A stretch of 64,000 nt of DNA, from positions 372,001-436,000 of the forward strand of contig NZ_CP040273.1 of the NCBI RefSeq assembly GCF_013393905.1. The letters are read 5' to 3'. Below are positions 1 to 9,275 of the stretch, piece after piece. The translations under genes and the position numbers were made by a program. Position 1 is the first letter of the stretch. Each line of letters begins with the position of its first letter. The notes beneath the pieces were generated by a model. It made no database searches. It worked only from the letters and a program-made list of their open reading frames with translations, and was not told the DNA's origin. Origin of the DNA: Nostoc sp. C052. Lineage in GTDB: Bacteria; Cyanobacteriota; Cyanobacteriia; Cyanobacteriales; Nostocaceae.

Positions 1-1
1 A

Positions 2-193
2 GGCTGGCGGTACATCGCCATGCCTGATATCAATTCTATTGATGAAGGAAATCACTTAGAGAACGAAATTAAATTACTGACACCACAGGAATTGAGAGCA
101 GGAATTCAGGCTGAAATAGAAAAATGTCTACGCCAACTTGAACTGCTTAAGTACGAATTAAAAGCAATTCCTGGAGGCATAGCTAATGGCTAA
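2..193 (+). CDS. 3' end of an unknown protein (cut by window edge)
   Basis: The frame is open from the first bases and ends at TAA 191-193. An internal ATG lies at 20, but the residues before it (GWRYIA) read as protein, so the gene probably starts upstream of the window. The visible part is charged and helical (LRAGIQAEIEKCLRQLELL), suggesting a short coiled coil. It overlaps the next start by 8 bases, so the two are probably translated together. No family recognised. Confidence 0.45.
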   Translation, partial: GWRYIAMPDINSIDEGNHLENEIKLLTPQELRAGIQAEIEKCLRQLELLKYELKAIPGGIANG

Positions 194-401
194 ACTGCCC
201 AAAAACTGCTCTGACCTCACGGCTGCTAGCTTGCTGCTTTTCTTGCGCCGCTATGGTGGTTCTGCTCCTTTACACAGTATTAATTTTTCACGAACAGTAA
301 TCCAATCATTACTCGATAGAGAACTAGTAAGAGTGCAGAATACCAAACACGGTTTTTTGTTGACAATTACACAAGATTCTGACAAATTACCGACTCACTA
401 A
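186..401 (+). CDS. small unknown protein, 71 aa
   Basis: ATG start overlapping the end of the preceding gene. The product is basic, with a leucine-rich stretch (ASLLLFLRRYGG) followed by a segment resembling a winged-helix tail (SLLDRELVRVQNTKHGFLLTIT). That pattern would suit a small DNA-binding protein, but the fold is only a guess. The same orientation and tight spacing with its upstream neighbour suggest one operon. Confidence 0.5.
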   Translation: MAKLPKNCSDLTAASLLLFLRRYGGSAPLHSINFSRTVIQSLLDRELVRVQNTKHGFLLTITQDSDKLPTH

Positions 402-445
402 GCCCATTAACTCACTAAAACAAACGCAACAAATACAACACCATC

Positions 446-1207
446 ATGGAAACCATCAAAATCAACAACAGCGTTTTTCTCATCCCACCCAGTCAACCTA
501 AACTGCAAGCTAACTGCGCTAAGGAATATGGTCAATTCTTACTCGATTGCCCTCCAAAACTCACGATTTTAGAAGCACAAGCCGGAGGATATCTCAAGGG
601 TAACAAGGCAGACTTTGCGATTGCCATCTCACGGCCTGACCGCTTACTCACAATCAACGAAAACTTTACCAACGAACCCTTTACTGAACTGTGGGTTATT
701 CCTGTAACTGGTGGGTTAAAAGACCAGTTCAAAGGGCCAGCCTCAATGCTGCTTTGTTTTTTAATGCACCGCCGTAGCAAGGACTCGTTTGCTGCACTTT
801 ACAATCACTTCGCCCATCGTGCTTTTCAATCGTGGTGTGAAGAGGGAATGGCGGGAGATCCGAAAGAGTTTTGTTATAGCGCGATCGCTAGCGTACTCAA
901 AAACTACATCTTCTGCGCCGAGTTTCAGAAAGTGGAAGGTGCGCTGGGAACGTATTGGTTTATTCAATGGTCGTACCGCAACCCGGAGTCGGACTTTGAA
1001 AAGGACGCTTTAGTTGCAGCAGAGATGATTCGCTCTGGTGCGGAGTCGGGGGCAACATTGCACTGGGTAACTAATGAGACTTATGAAAGATGGGCAGAGA
1101 ACGCAAATAAGACGGCTTTAACACTGCCATCTGTGTCTGAAACTGAAGCCAGAGCATCTCTACAACCACAGAATCAGCAGGTATTACCACAGGGTAAGAA
1201 GCATTGA
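446..1207 (+). CDS. hypothetical protein, 253 aa
   Basis: ATG start, 44 bases after the previous stop. No signal peptide, membrane segment or known catalytic motif is visible. The protein has a mixed composition, a central cysteine/tryptophan-containing part (residues 125-180) and a polar, glutamine-rich tail (QPQNQQVLPQG). The gene lies upstream of an HTH protein and TnpB. It is not recognised; it reads like the accessory proteins often found on cyanobacterial plasmids. Confidence 0.6.
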   Translation: METIKINNSVFLIPPSQPKLQANCAKEYGQFLLDCPPKLTILEAQAGGYLKGNKADFAIAISRPDRLLTINENFTNEPFTELWVIPVTGGLKDQFKGPASMLLCFLMHRRSKDSFAALYNHFAHRAFQSWCEEGMAGDPKEFCYSAIASVLKNYIFCAEFQKVEGALGTYWFIQWSYRNPESDFEKDALVAAEMIRSGAESGATLHWVTNETYERWAENANKTALTLPSVSETEARASLQPQNQQVLPQGKKH

Positions 1208-1327
1208 CACAAGGTTGTCTAGATTATGGGGCGGGTGTTGGGCTGCAAAAGTAAAGACCCCGCCCCGGAGAAAGAAATCAAGCAAGTCACTCTAAATATT
1301 TCTACCAGCAATTCTGGAGGTTAACAA

Positions 1328-1717
1328 ATGAAGAAAAAATGGACTCCCCAAGAGTTAGAAATTCTTGATGAAATGTCTGAAGCTTATACACCTAAACAGA
1401 TAGCATACAGACTCAGAAGACGAGGCTATCATCGCACAACTTTAGCTGTTCATAAAAAGCTCTATGCGTTGGGTTATTCTGCACGTCCCACTCTCGACAA
1501 TTATAGTTGTAGCCAAATTGCTCAAGCTCTTTCATTGAACCCCTGTACTGTAGCTAAATGGGTAAAACGAGGCTGGCTCAAAGCTATTCGGCGTTCTGCG
1601 ACAAATTACCTCGTTAAGAGTCGGGATTTAAAACGGTTTTTCAAGAATCCTCCACATTCTATTAAAAAGCGGATTTTGAGGATAGATCCGCAGATTATTA
1701 GGTATTTAGTGGGGTAG
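1328..1717 (+). CDS. helix-turn-helix DNA-binding protein, 129 aa
   Basis: Good ribosome site (TGGAGG, 1315-1320) 8 bases before the ATG. The N-terminal part (WTPQELEILDEMSEAYTPKQ) looks like a SANT/Myb- or sigma-type helix bundle. Residues 60-100 (SCSQIAQALSLNPCTVAKW, then VKRGWL) match a MerR/excisionase-like HTH in which a helix and wing read DNA. The very basic C-terminus supports nucleic acid binding. It ends 40 bases before tnpB in the same direction, so it may belong to the mobile unit or regulate it. Confidence 0.65.
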   Translation: MKKKWTPQELEILDEMSEAYTPKQIAYRLRRRGYHRTTLAVHKKLYALGYSARPTLDNYSCSQIAQALSLNPCTVAKWVKRGWLKAIRRSATNYLVKSRDLKRFFKNPPHSIKKRILRIDPQIIRYLVG

Positions 1718-1757
1718 CTAAACAGTATTTAAGTCTAAAGCAGAGGAGTTTTTAACA

Positions 1758-2936
1758 ATGCGAATAACCTACCAGTACCGTTTACGTCTAACTCAAAAAC
1801 AAATAGACACATTTGAACACTGGCTCGAATTATGCCGTCGCCAGTACAATTACAGGTTGGCAGAAAGGTTTAACTGGTGGGAACAAAACCGTTGTGATGT
1901 TAACCGATGCTCTATAGTTTGTTGCAGCATTGCACCGTTGAAAGACCAACCAAATCGTTGGTCACAACAAAAGGATTTAGCTAATACTAAAGCTCTATTT
2001 CCTGAGTATAAAGAACTTCCTTTGCATACATTACAAAATGTAATTGCAAGAGTTGATAAAACTTACACTCGATGGTTGATAGGTGATAAAAATGGTAAAA
2101 AGTCTGGTCGTCCTAGATTCAAAGGTAAAGGGCGTTATCGTTCTTTAACTTTCCCCGATCCAATTAAGCCTGAACACATTCAAGATAAGTTTATTCAGTT
2201 GCCTAAAATTGGAAAGGTAAAAGCAATATTGCACCGCCCCATACCTGACGATTTTAAAATAAAAACTGCTACTATCACGCGTAAAGCTGACGGCTGGTAT
2301 ATCGGACTTAGTTTAGAAGATATGACTGTGCCTAGCCTTAAAACTGATGCCATACCTACACCAGATAACACAGTGGGTATTGACATGGGCCTTAAGTTTT
2401 TCTTAGTAACCAGTGACGGTGAAGAAGTTGCTATTCCCCAGTATTACCGCAAATCACAAAAACGCCTGAAACGCCTGCAACGTCAGTTGTCTCGTAAACA
2501 AAAAGGGTCAAAACGTAGAGCATTAGCAGTAAAACGAGTTGCCAAGCTGCATCAAAAAGTAGCCAACCAACGCAGAGATTTTCATTACAAAACTGCCCTA
2601 TGGTTATTGTCTAAGGGATACAAATTTATTGCTTATGAACATTTAAATATCATAGGTCTAGCTAGATCGCGACGATCGCGACTAGCCAAATCAATTCTTG
2701 ATGCAGGGTGGGGTCAATTTTTGGCAATCGCTAGTCTCAAAGCTGCAAACGCTGGAGGCGCAGGATTGCCACAAAACTCACATAAATCAACCATTGAATG
2801 TTCTGATTGTGGTCAAGATGTACCAAAAACACTGGCTGACCGATGGCACAATTGCCAGTGTGGTGCAAGCTACGACCGTGACCACAACGCAGCACGAAAT
2901 ATAAAACATAGGGCGGTGGGGCATCGCGTCCTTTAA
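1758..2936 (+). CDS. tnpB: IS200/IS605-type TnpB RNA-guided nuclease, 392 aa
   Basis: TnpB proteins are RNA-guided DNA endonucleases, related to Cas12, carried by IS200/IS605 and IS1341-type elements. The RuvC-like site is visible: D209 in VGIDMGLKFF, E294 in FIAYEHLNI, and the DRDHNAARNI motif with D375. Between the second and third motifs lies a four-cysteine zinc ribbon (CSDCG and CQCG). Length is normal and the frame intact. A ribosome site (AGAGGAG) lies just before the ATG. No tnpA transposase is adjacent, so this is a TnpB-only element or has lost its TnpA. The guide RNA should overlap the 3' end. Confidence 0.93.
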   Translation: MRITYQYRLRLTQKQIDTFEHWLELCRRQYNYRLAERFNWWEQNRCDVNRCSIVCCSIAPLKDQPNRWSQQKDLANTKALFPEYKELPLHTLQNVIARVDKTYTRWLIGDKNGKKSGRPRFKGKGRYRSLTFPDPIKPEHIQDKFIQLPKIGKVKAILHRPIPDDFKIKTATITRKADGWYIGLSLEDMTVPSLKTDAIPTPDNTVGIDMGLKFFLVTSDGEEVAIPQYYRKSQKRLKRLQRQLSRKQKGSKRRALAVKRVAKLHQKVANQRRDFHYKTALWLLSKGYKFIAYEHLNIIGLARSRRSRLAKSILDAGWGQFLAIASLKAANAGGAGLPQNSHKSTIECSDCGQDVPKTLADRWHNCQCGASYDRDHNAARNIKHRAVGHRVL

Positions 2937-3065
2937 AGCTCAGTTAATGTCCGACCCATTGGGGGGAGTCGCTGAGAAGCTCAGGTTGTCCCAAAAGGCA
3001 ATACTGGGAGTATGTCACGGCGTGGAGTATGAGACTTTGGAAATTTGTACAGTGACAAATTAGAT
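2840..3065 (+). ncRNA. candidate omega-RNA (reRNA) / right end of the TnpB element
   Basis: In TnpB elements the guide RNA runs from the end of the tnpB ORF through the right end. Here about 130 bases follow the stop with no ORF but with self-complementary stretches (for example AGCTCAG near 2936 and CTGAG..GCTCAG near 2972-2984) and a G-rich segment. The boundaries are inferred from the family, not from a visible promoter or terminator. Confidence 0.35.
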
Positions 3066-3148
3066 GGTTTGGAAAATTAACTCTGCTTGTCTATCTCAGT
3101 GTATAACTAGAAAAATAGTTATTAACTCTACATCATGAGGTTTCAGTT

Positions 3149-3529
3149 GTGGTGTTTGAACCTGAAGACGTTCTAGAGGGTTGTCGGTCGATTCGTCCTT
3201 ATTTGGGAGAACTTTTAGGAAATGATGCGGTTCAAGTAGATAACCAATTGGCTGAACTTTTAGCGCAAGCTCAAGCAGGGCAACCAGCAGAACAGCAGAT
3301 TTTAGAAATCCTAAAAAGTTACCCAGATACACGCAATTGGATAGCAGAGTTTCTGAGTGAGAAACAAGTATCAAAAGGTTTTGAGCCGCTTCCAGGTCAA
3401 GGTCAAGCAATATCTAGTCAAAAGTATATCTGCCCTCAAGGAGACTACGTTTGGTATCGCCGAGTTACTGGGGTAGCAATTCCAACCTGTCCTACTCATG
3501 GTGTAGAGTTAACACCTGCAACTCACTAA
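3149..3529 (+). CDS. small zinc-ribbon-like protein of the caspase-NACHT module, 126 aa
   Basis: GTG start at 3149. Residues 1-75 are acidic and helical (EDVLEGCRSIRPYLGELLG, then QLAELLAQAQAGQPAEQQIL). The C-terminal third has a CP..DYVWYRR..G..IPTCPTHG pattern, which reads as a small zinc-ribbon-like fold with one Cys per knuckle plus His. It stops 6 bases before the membrane-protein gene, so the two are almost certainly cotranscribed. Similar small proteins accompany NTPase conflict systems in multicellular bacteria, where they are thought to act as adaptors; that role is inferred here. Confidence 0.7.
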   Translation: MVFEPEDVLEGCRSIRPYLGELLGNDAVQVDNQLAELLAQAQAGQPAEQQILEILKSYPDTRNWIAEFLSEKQVSKGFEPLPGQGQAISSQKYICPQGDYVWYRRVTGVAIPTCPTHGVELTPATH

Positions 3530-3535
3530 AAATAT

Positions 3536-4456
3536 ATGCCAACCAAATTTTTAGAAAGTCTTGGTGGAAAACTAGCAGAAAACTGGGCTGCAAATATACT
3601 GACACCAGCCTTTGTCTTTTGGCTAGGGGGACTACTTGCTTGGGTTTGGCGTTTTGGTCGAAAACACTTGGAAGATTGGTTCAAACAGCAACCAGAATCT
3701 TTGCTAATTGCTGTTCTGGTAAGTGGTTTACTAATAATTGCTGTCTCAGCTTTTGTAGTTCAAAGGTTTGATTTACCTGTTTTGAGATTTTTAGAAGGCT
3801 ATTGGTTTGCTTGGTTACAGCCTTTAAGACGTTGGATGATACACCGACAAGAGCAAGACTTTAAACGAAAAGATAAGCGATGGCAAGCTCTGGCTGATAA
3901 ACAAAATAAACAAGTTCTGACTAACGAGGAATTAGCCGAATATGTCATGCTAGATGGACAACTTATGCAGTTTCCATCTCAGCTTGATAGATTAATGCCT
4001 ACAAAGTTAGGCAATATTCTCAGAGCAGCTGAAAGCCGCCCTTACGATAAGTATGGACTCGATGCCGTAATTTGCTGGTCTCGCCTTTGGTTAGTATTAC
4101 CCGATGGAGTCAAGAAAGAACTACAGGAAGCAAGGTCAAGTTTGAACACAGCAGCCCGTTTTTGGCTTTGGAGTTTGCTATTTATCGTCTGGGTTGTTTG
4201 GGCTTGGTGGGCTGTTCCTATTGGGTTATTCGGAGTTATATTTGCTTATTACTGGGCAGTTGATGCCGCAAGTGTTTACTGTAGCTTGCTGGAATCCGCT
4301 TTTGATTTATATCGCTTAGAACTTTATAAATTCCTTCGCTGGCCCATACCGATAAATCCTAAGCAAGAACAAGAGTTTGGCAAGCAATTAACGAATTATT
4401 TGTTGCGGGGTTCCGATCGGGACAACCCAATATTTACACCACTAAAAGACAAGTGA
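3536..4456 (+). CDS. membrane protein of the caspase-NACHT module, 306 aa
   Basis: ATG start 6 bases after the upstream stop. Four hydrophobic segments are visible: residues about 22-40 (FVFWLGGLLAWVW), 57-76 (LLIAVLVSGLLIIAVSAFVV), 208-222 (FWLWSLLFIVWVVWAWW) and 225-245. The first and second pairs are separated by a charged cytoplasmic-looking region (residues 95-180). No known enzymatic motif is seen. Position between the zinc-ribbon-like gene and the caspase-NACHT gene suggests it is a membrane partner or effector, for example acting on the membrane when the NTPase fires. That is inference. Confidence 0.7.
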   Translation: MPTKFLESLGGKLAENWAANILTPAFVFWLGGLLAWVWRFGRKHLEDWFKQQPESLLIAVLVSGLLIIAVSAFVVQRFDLPVLRFLEGYWFAWLQPLRRWMIHRQEQDFKRKDKRWQALADKQNKQVLTNEELAEYVMLDGQLMQFPSQLDRLMPTKLGNILRAAESRPYDKYGLDAVICWSRLWLVLPDGVKKELQEARSSLNTAARFWLWSLLFIVWVVWAWWAVPIGLFGVIFAYYWAVDAASVYCSLLESAFDLYRLELYKFLRWPIPINPKQEQEFGKQLTNYLLRGSDRDNPIFTPLKDK

Positions 4457-4583
4457 TTGTTTTGAATGGAGATATTTAGCAAAGAAAGTTTACTTAGTTA
4501 TTGTCTGGGAAAAGATGCGTAGAATAAAAAACTAGCTAAAATATGAATAATTTTCCAGAATTTCACTAAAAAGTCGCATATTA

Positions 4584-7500
4584 ATGAGTAGAGATGCTTT
4601 AGTTGTTGGCATTAATCAGTACAATTTTTCAGGATTGTCAACTTTGCGATCACCTGCATTAGATGCAGAAATGATCGCCAAGCGACTGAGTGAAGCTGGA
4701 AACTTTCATGTCAAACGATTGCCGCAATTCCTAGATCCGTTTGAAGATAATGCACCACGAATCTCACCAAAACAGGAAGTCAAGCTGGCAGATTTAAAGG
4801 ATGCTTTAGAAGAATTATTTTATCCCGAAGGTCAGAGCATTCCTGATTCAGCCCTGTTTTATTTTTCTGGGCATGGTCTTCGCACAGGTCGGCGAATTAA
4901 AGAAGGTTTTCTAGCTACCAGTGATACTAATCCTGATGCCGGAAACTGGGGACTAAGCTTAAAGTGGTTACGCGAGTTATTAAAAGAAAGCCCAGTAAGA
5001 CAGCAAATTATTTGGTTAGACTGTTGTTTTAGTGGTGAACTCCTCAATTTTACCGAAGCTGATCCAGGTGAACGTGGCAATACACGCGATCGCTGTTTCA
5101 TTGCTGCTTCCAGAGAATTTGAGCCAGCCTATGAAAACGTGGGTGGAGTAAGTAGTGTATTAACTAACGCAATTTTGCGAGGATTTAACTTGGCTAATGT
5201 ATCTAACCAATGGGTTACGAACGAAACATTAGTGGCATTCTTGCGAGAAGAATTAAAAACCGCATCCCAAAAATTCATCTCTAATAACTTGGGGTGTATT
5301 AATATCATTTGCAAAACAGAAATAACCAATAAACAAGATATTCAAGCTGCTGCACCAACTGCCAATCAACGAAATAAAACAGCTAAATTAGCAGAACAGT
5401 TACGAGCTTGGTTTACTGCTTTACGCTATGACTTTGAACAGTATGAAATTAACAACGAAACTTATTTTGAGTGGATTATTAATATTATTAATCCCATAGG
5501 ACGCAAGCGTTATAACCGAATTTTGGTACGCGGCATCACAGGAGAAGCTGAAATGAAAGATGTTGCCGCCTTGCGAAAGTCAGTCAATTCTCAAAGAACA
5601 GATATAGGTTGGCTCATTACAAACCGCCGTGTTAGTCGAGCTGCTAAAGATGAAGTGAGCAAGCAGGAAAACCAGGAATTGTTTTGCTATACCCTTGATG
5701 AGTTGCTGGATCGAGATGCCGATTTTAGCGGCTATCTCAACTGGCTGGAAGATGAAATTAAGCAACGAGGAATTGACCGCACCTATGTACCCTTAACTTG
5801 TACCAAAGAGGAATTTGATCCCATCTCAAAGCAGAAAATGGGCATTAGCTGTTATGGTGAGACTGATGGTTGGATTGATGGTTATGTTGATCGCTGGCTT
5901 GATGATCCTGCTAAAGAACACCTGTCCATTCTTGGTGAATTTGGTACTGGTAAAACTTGGTTTGGATTGCATTATGCCTGGACTGCTCTGCAACGCTATC
6001 GTGATGCTCAACGCCGGGGAGTAGAACGTCCACGTTTGCCGTTAGTTATTCCTTTACGGGATTATGCAAAAGCAGTCAGTGTAGAATCGCTATTTTCGGA
6101 GTTCTTTTTTCGTAAGCATGAAATTCCACTGCCTGGTTATTCTGCTTTTGAACAACTCAACCGCATGGGTAAAGTGCTGTTGATTTTCGATGGTTTTGAT
6201 GAAATGGCAGCCAGAGTAAATCGCCAACAAATGATTAACAACTTCTGGGAACTAGCCAAAGTAGTAGTACCAGGGGCAAAGGTAATTCTTACCTGTCGCA
6301 CCGAACATTTCCCAGAAGCCAAACAAGGCAGAGCTTTGCTAAGTGCAGAACTGCAAGCATCTACAATCAACTTGCCTTTAGAAACACCGCGCTTTGAAGT
6401 ACTGGAATTAGAAAAATTTGATGACGAGCAAATTCGGCAGGTACTAGCGTTTCGTACTGAACCAGAGACTGTAAAAAGAGTAATGAATAATTCGACACTG
6501 CGGGATTTAGCACGTCGTCCCGTAATGACAGAACTTATTATAGAAGCCTTGCCAGAAATTGAGGCGGGTAAGCCAGTTGATATATCACGGGTATATTTAT
6601 ATGCTGTGCGGCACAAGATGGAGAGGGATATCAAAGCCGAACGCACTTTTACTTCATTGGCAGACAAACTCTACTTTCTATGTGAACTGTCGTGGGAAAT
6701 GCTTTCTACAGACAAGATGAGCATGAACTACAAAGAATTTCCAGACCGCATTCGGAGTTTATTTGGTTTTGTAGTTCAGGAAGAAAAGAATTTGGACTAC
6801 TGGCATTATGACATGATGGGGCAGACAATGCTGATTCGTAATGCCGAAGGTGACTACAGCCCAGCCCATCGTTCATTGCTGGAGTTTTTTGCTGCATACA
6901 AGCTAGTTGCAGAGTTAGGTGTTTTAGCTTCTGACTTTACAGAAATAGCTCAAACACAGTCCTGTTTGGACAATACTCTTCTAGCACGGGATTACACTTG
7001 GTCGGAATATTTTCACCGACTATGCAAAGAAGATGGGCAACCTCTTGCAATAGCACCACTAAAGTCATTTACCAACGCATCTTTAGAGAGATTATATAAT
7101 TATTTGGGTAAGGCTCCCTTGGCAAAGGCTACGCTAGATTTAGCCATGCCTATGTTAGATAAGCAATTATTTCAACAACAGTTACTGTCACTAATTCACT
7201 TAACTCGTGGTAAAACCCAGGCTAAGGTAGGCTGTACAGGTGGAAATTTAGCGAAATTGCTATTGGAGGCAAATCCTTACGGGCTAGAGAAATGCGACCT
7301 TTGCGATACTGTCATTACAGACGTAAACTTTGCTAATGCCAGCTTGCGGTGGATAAATTTGATGGGAGCGGATCTCACCAACTCTTTATTTTCTCCAGTG
7401 CTAGGAACTGTCTGGTCGATAGCTTTTAGCCCAGATGGCAAAAAACTGGTGATTGGAGATGGAAAGGGTACTGTACAAGTTTGGGAAACATCATCTGGAA

Positions 7501-9257
7501 AGCTTTTACTGTTCCTCCAAGGGCATGAGTTTAGTGTCATGTCAGTGGCATTTTCCCCAGATGGTCAGTTCATTATCAGTGGCAGTCTTGACCAGACTTT
7601 AAGGCTTTGGGATTTAAATGGTAATTTAATCGGTCAACCTTTTATCGGACATGATGATTTGGTTATATCAGTAACATTTTCTTCCGATGGTCAATTCATC
7701 GCTAGTAGCAGTCAGGACAAAACCATACGATTATGGAATTTAAATGGTAGTTTAATCAGTCAACCTTTTATCGGACACGAAGATGCAGTCAATTCAGTAG
7801 CATTTTCTCCCGACAGCCAATACATCATCAGTGGCAGTGATGACAAAACATTACGATTGTGGGATTTAAACGGTAATTTGATTGGTCAACCCTTTATCGG
7901 CCATGAAAATGCAATTTATTCCGTGAAGTTCTCCCCCAACGGTCAGTGCATAATCAGTGGTAGCGGAGATGGAACATTACGGTTGTGGGATATTAATGGT
8001 CAGTCCATTGGTCAACCCTTTATCGGCCATGAAAAGGGAGTCTATTCAGTAGCGTTTTCCCCCAACGGTAAACTTATTGCTAGTGTCAGCAATGATAAGA
8101 CAGCGCGATTGTGGGATTTGAATGGTAATCCTGTTGGACAACCTTTCATTGGGCATGAAGAGATACTTAGAACAGTGACATTTTCTCCAGATGGTCAGAA
8201 TATTGTTACTGGTGGTTGGGACAATACAGTGCGATTATGGGATTTAGATGGTAATTCCCTTGGTCAATCCTTTGTTGGTTATGATTTGATTGTCTGGGAA
8301 GTTGGATTTTCGCCTAATGGTCAGCGCATTGTTGCCGGAAGTAAAGATAAAACTGTGCGTCTGTGGGATTTGAATGGTAATCCTGTTGGACAACCCTTCA
8401 TTGGGCATGAAAATGTGGTTAGGTCTGTGGTCTTTTCTCCTAACGGTCAGCTAATTGTTAGTGGTAGTGATGACAAAACACTGCGGCTTTGGGATTTAAA
8501 TGGTACTCTCATTGGTCAACCCTTTGTCGGACATGAAGATGTAGTAAGGTCTGTAGCTTTTTCTCCTAACGGTCAACTAATTGTTAGTGGCAGTTGGGAT
8601 AAAACAGTCCGGCTTTGGGATTTAAATGGTACTCTCATTGGTCAACCCTTTGTCGGACATAATTCTGCAATTTTATCAGTGGCATTTTCCCCGGATGGCC
8701 AGCGAATTGTTACTAGTAGTGCAGATACGACCATACGGCTATGGGATGTGAATGGTAGTCCAATTGCTCAACCTTTCATGGGTCATCGCAGAGAAGTTTA
8801 TTCAGTAGCATTTTCTCCCTGCGGACGACAAATTGTTAGTGGAAGTTGGGACAAAACAGTAAGGTTATGGGATGTAAATGGTAATCCGATTGGTCAACCT
8901 TTTATAGGTCATGATAGAGAAGTTTATTCAGTAGCATTTTCTCCCTGCGGACGACAAATTGTTAGTGGAAGTTGGGACAAAACAGTAAGGTTATGGGATG
9001 TAAATGGTAATCCGATTGGTCAACCCTTTATAGGACATCAAGAAAGAGTAATATCGGTAGGGTTTTCCCCAGACGGTCAACACATTGTCAGTAGCAGCAA
9101 TGATGAAACCATCCGTATTTGGGAGGTAAAAACTGGCAAATGTTTACAGGTAATCAATTACAAATTGTGTGCAGGGTTGAATATCACAGGTGTAACAGGG
9201 CTAACTTCTGCACAGCGTGTAGCATTAAAACTGATGGGCGCAATTGATAATTCATAA
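4584..9257 (+). CDS. caspase - nuclease-fold-like - NACHT - WD40 protein, 1557 aa
   Basis: A STAND-type signalling NTPase. Residues 1-215 are a caspase/metacaspase-like protease with the catalytic pair H97 (FSGHG) and C148 (DCCFSG). Residues about 260-400 resemble a restriction-endonuclease-like fold, but I see no clean E-x-K site. The NACHT NTPase has Walker A GEFGTGKT (K457) and Walker B LLIFDGFDE (D536, D539, E540), followed by a helical region to about 800. A short pentapeptide-like stretch lies near 915-945, then 14 WD40 repeats (937-1522), enough for two seven-bladed propellers that would sense a ligand. The expected logic is that ligand binding to the WD40 part drives NACHT oligomerisation and caspase activation. 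Intact frame; ATG start 127 bases after the membrane gene. Confidence 0.9.
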   Translation: MSRDALVVGINQYNFSGLSTLRSPALDAEMIAKRLSEAGNFHVKRLPQFLDPFEDNAPRISPKQEVKLADLKDALEELFYPEGQSIPDSALFYFSGHGLRTGRRIKEGFLATSDTNPDAGNWGLSLKWLRELLKESPVRQQIIWLDCCFSGELLNFTEADPGERGNTRDRCFIAASREFEPAYENVGGVSSVLTNAILRGFNLANVSNQWVTNETLVAFLREELKTASQKFISNNLGCINIICKTEITNKQDIQAAAPTANQRNKTAKLAEQLRAWFTALRYDFEQYEINNETYFEWIINIINPIGRKRYNRILVRGITGEAEMKDVAALRKSVNSQRTDIGWLITNRRVSRAAKDEVSKQENQELFCYTLDELLDRDADFSGYLNWLEDEIKQRGIDRTYVPLTCTKEEFDPISKQKMGISCYGETDGWIDGYVDRWLDDPAKEHLSILGEFGTGKTWFGLHYAWTALQRYRDAQRRGVERPRLPLVIPLRDYAKAVSVESLFSEFFFRKHEIPLPGYSAFEQLNRMGKVLLIFDGFDEMAARVNRQQMINNFWELAKVVVPGAKVILTCRTEHFPEAKQGRALLSAELQASTINLPLETPRFEVLELEKFDDEQIRQVLAFRTEPETVKRVMNNSTLRDLARRPVMTELIIEALPEIEAGKPVDISRVYLYAVRHKMERDIKAERTFTSLADKLYFLCELSWEMLSTDKMSMNYKEFPDRIRSLFGFVVQEEKNLDYWHYDMMGQTMLIRNAEGDYSPAHRSLLEFFAAYKLVAELGVLASDFTEIAQTQSCLDNTLLARDYTWSEYFHRLCKEDGQPLAIAPLKSFTNASLERLYNYLGKAPLAKATLDLAMPMLDKQLFQQQLLSLIHLTRGKTQAKVGCTGGNLAKLLLEANPYGLEKCDLCDTVITDVNFANASLRWINLMGADLTNSLFSPVLGTVWSIAFSPDGKKLVIGDGKGTVQVWETSSGKLLLFLQGHEFSVMSVAFSPDGQFIISGSLDQTLRLWDLNGNLIGQPFIGHDDLVISVTFSSDGQFIASSSQDKTIRLWNLNGSLISQPFIGHEDAVNSVAFSPDSQYIISGSDDKTLRLWDLNGNLIGQPFIGHENAIYSVKFSPNGQCIISGSGDGTLRLWDINGQSIGQPFIGHEKGVYSVAFSPNGKLIASVSNDKTARLWDLNGNPVGQPFIGHEEILRTVTFSPDGQNIVTGGWDNTVRLWDLDGNSLGQSFVGYDLIVWEVGFSPNGQRIVAGSKDKTVRLWDLNGNPVGQPFIGHENVVRSVVFSPNGQLIVSGSDDKTLRLWDLNGTLIGQPFVGHEDVVRSVAFSPNGQLIVSGSWDKTVRLWDLNGTLIGQPFVGHNSAILSVAFSPDGQRIVTSSADTTIRLWDVNGSPIAQPFMGHRREVYSVAFSPCGRQIVSGSWDKTVRLWDVNGNPIGQPFIGHDREVYSVAFSPCGRQIVSGSWDKTVRLWDVNGNPIGQPFIGHQERVISVGFSPDGQHIVSSSNDETIRIWEVKTGKCLQVINYKLCAGLNITGVTGLTSAQRVALKLMGAIDNS
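7402..9158 (+). repeat. WD40-coding tandem repeat, 126-bp unit
   Basis: Fourteen units, each coding 42 residues with the SVAFSPDG and RLWDLNG signatures. From the GH of unit 2 (7521) to that of unit 14 (9033) the spacing is exactly twelve times 126 bases. Units 12 and 13 share 109 identical bases (8791-8899 and 8917-9025), a recent duplication or conversion. Confidence 0.95.
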
Positions 9258-9275
9258 GTCGAAGTGCTTTAGTAT

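Noticed and set aside
4859..7540. Several minus-strand ORFs of 60-176 codons inside the caspase-NACHT gene
   Set aside because: They are antisense to a strongly supported gene, lack ribosome sites and show no family features.
7402..9158. Regular repeats that might suggest a CRISPR array or iterons
   Set aside because: The unit is 126 bases, coding and without spacers; it is the WD40 domain.
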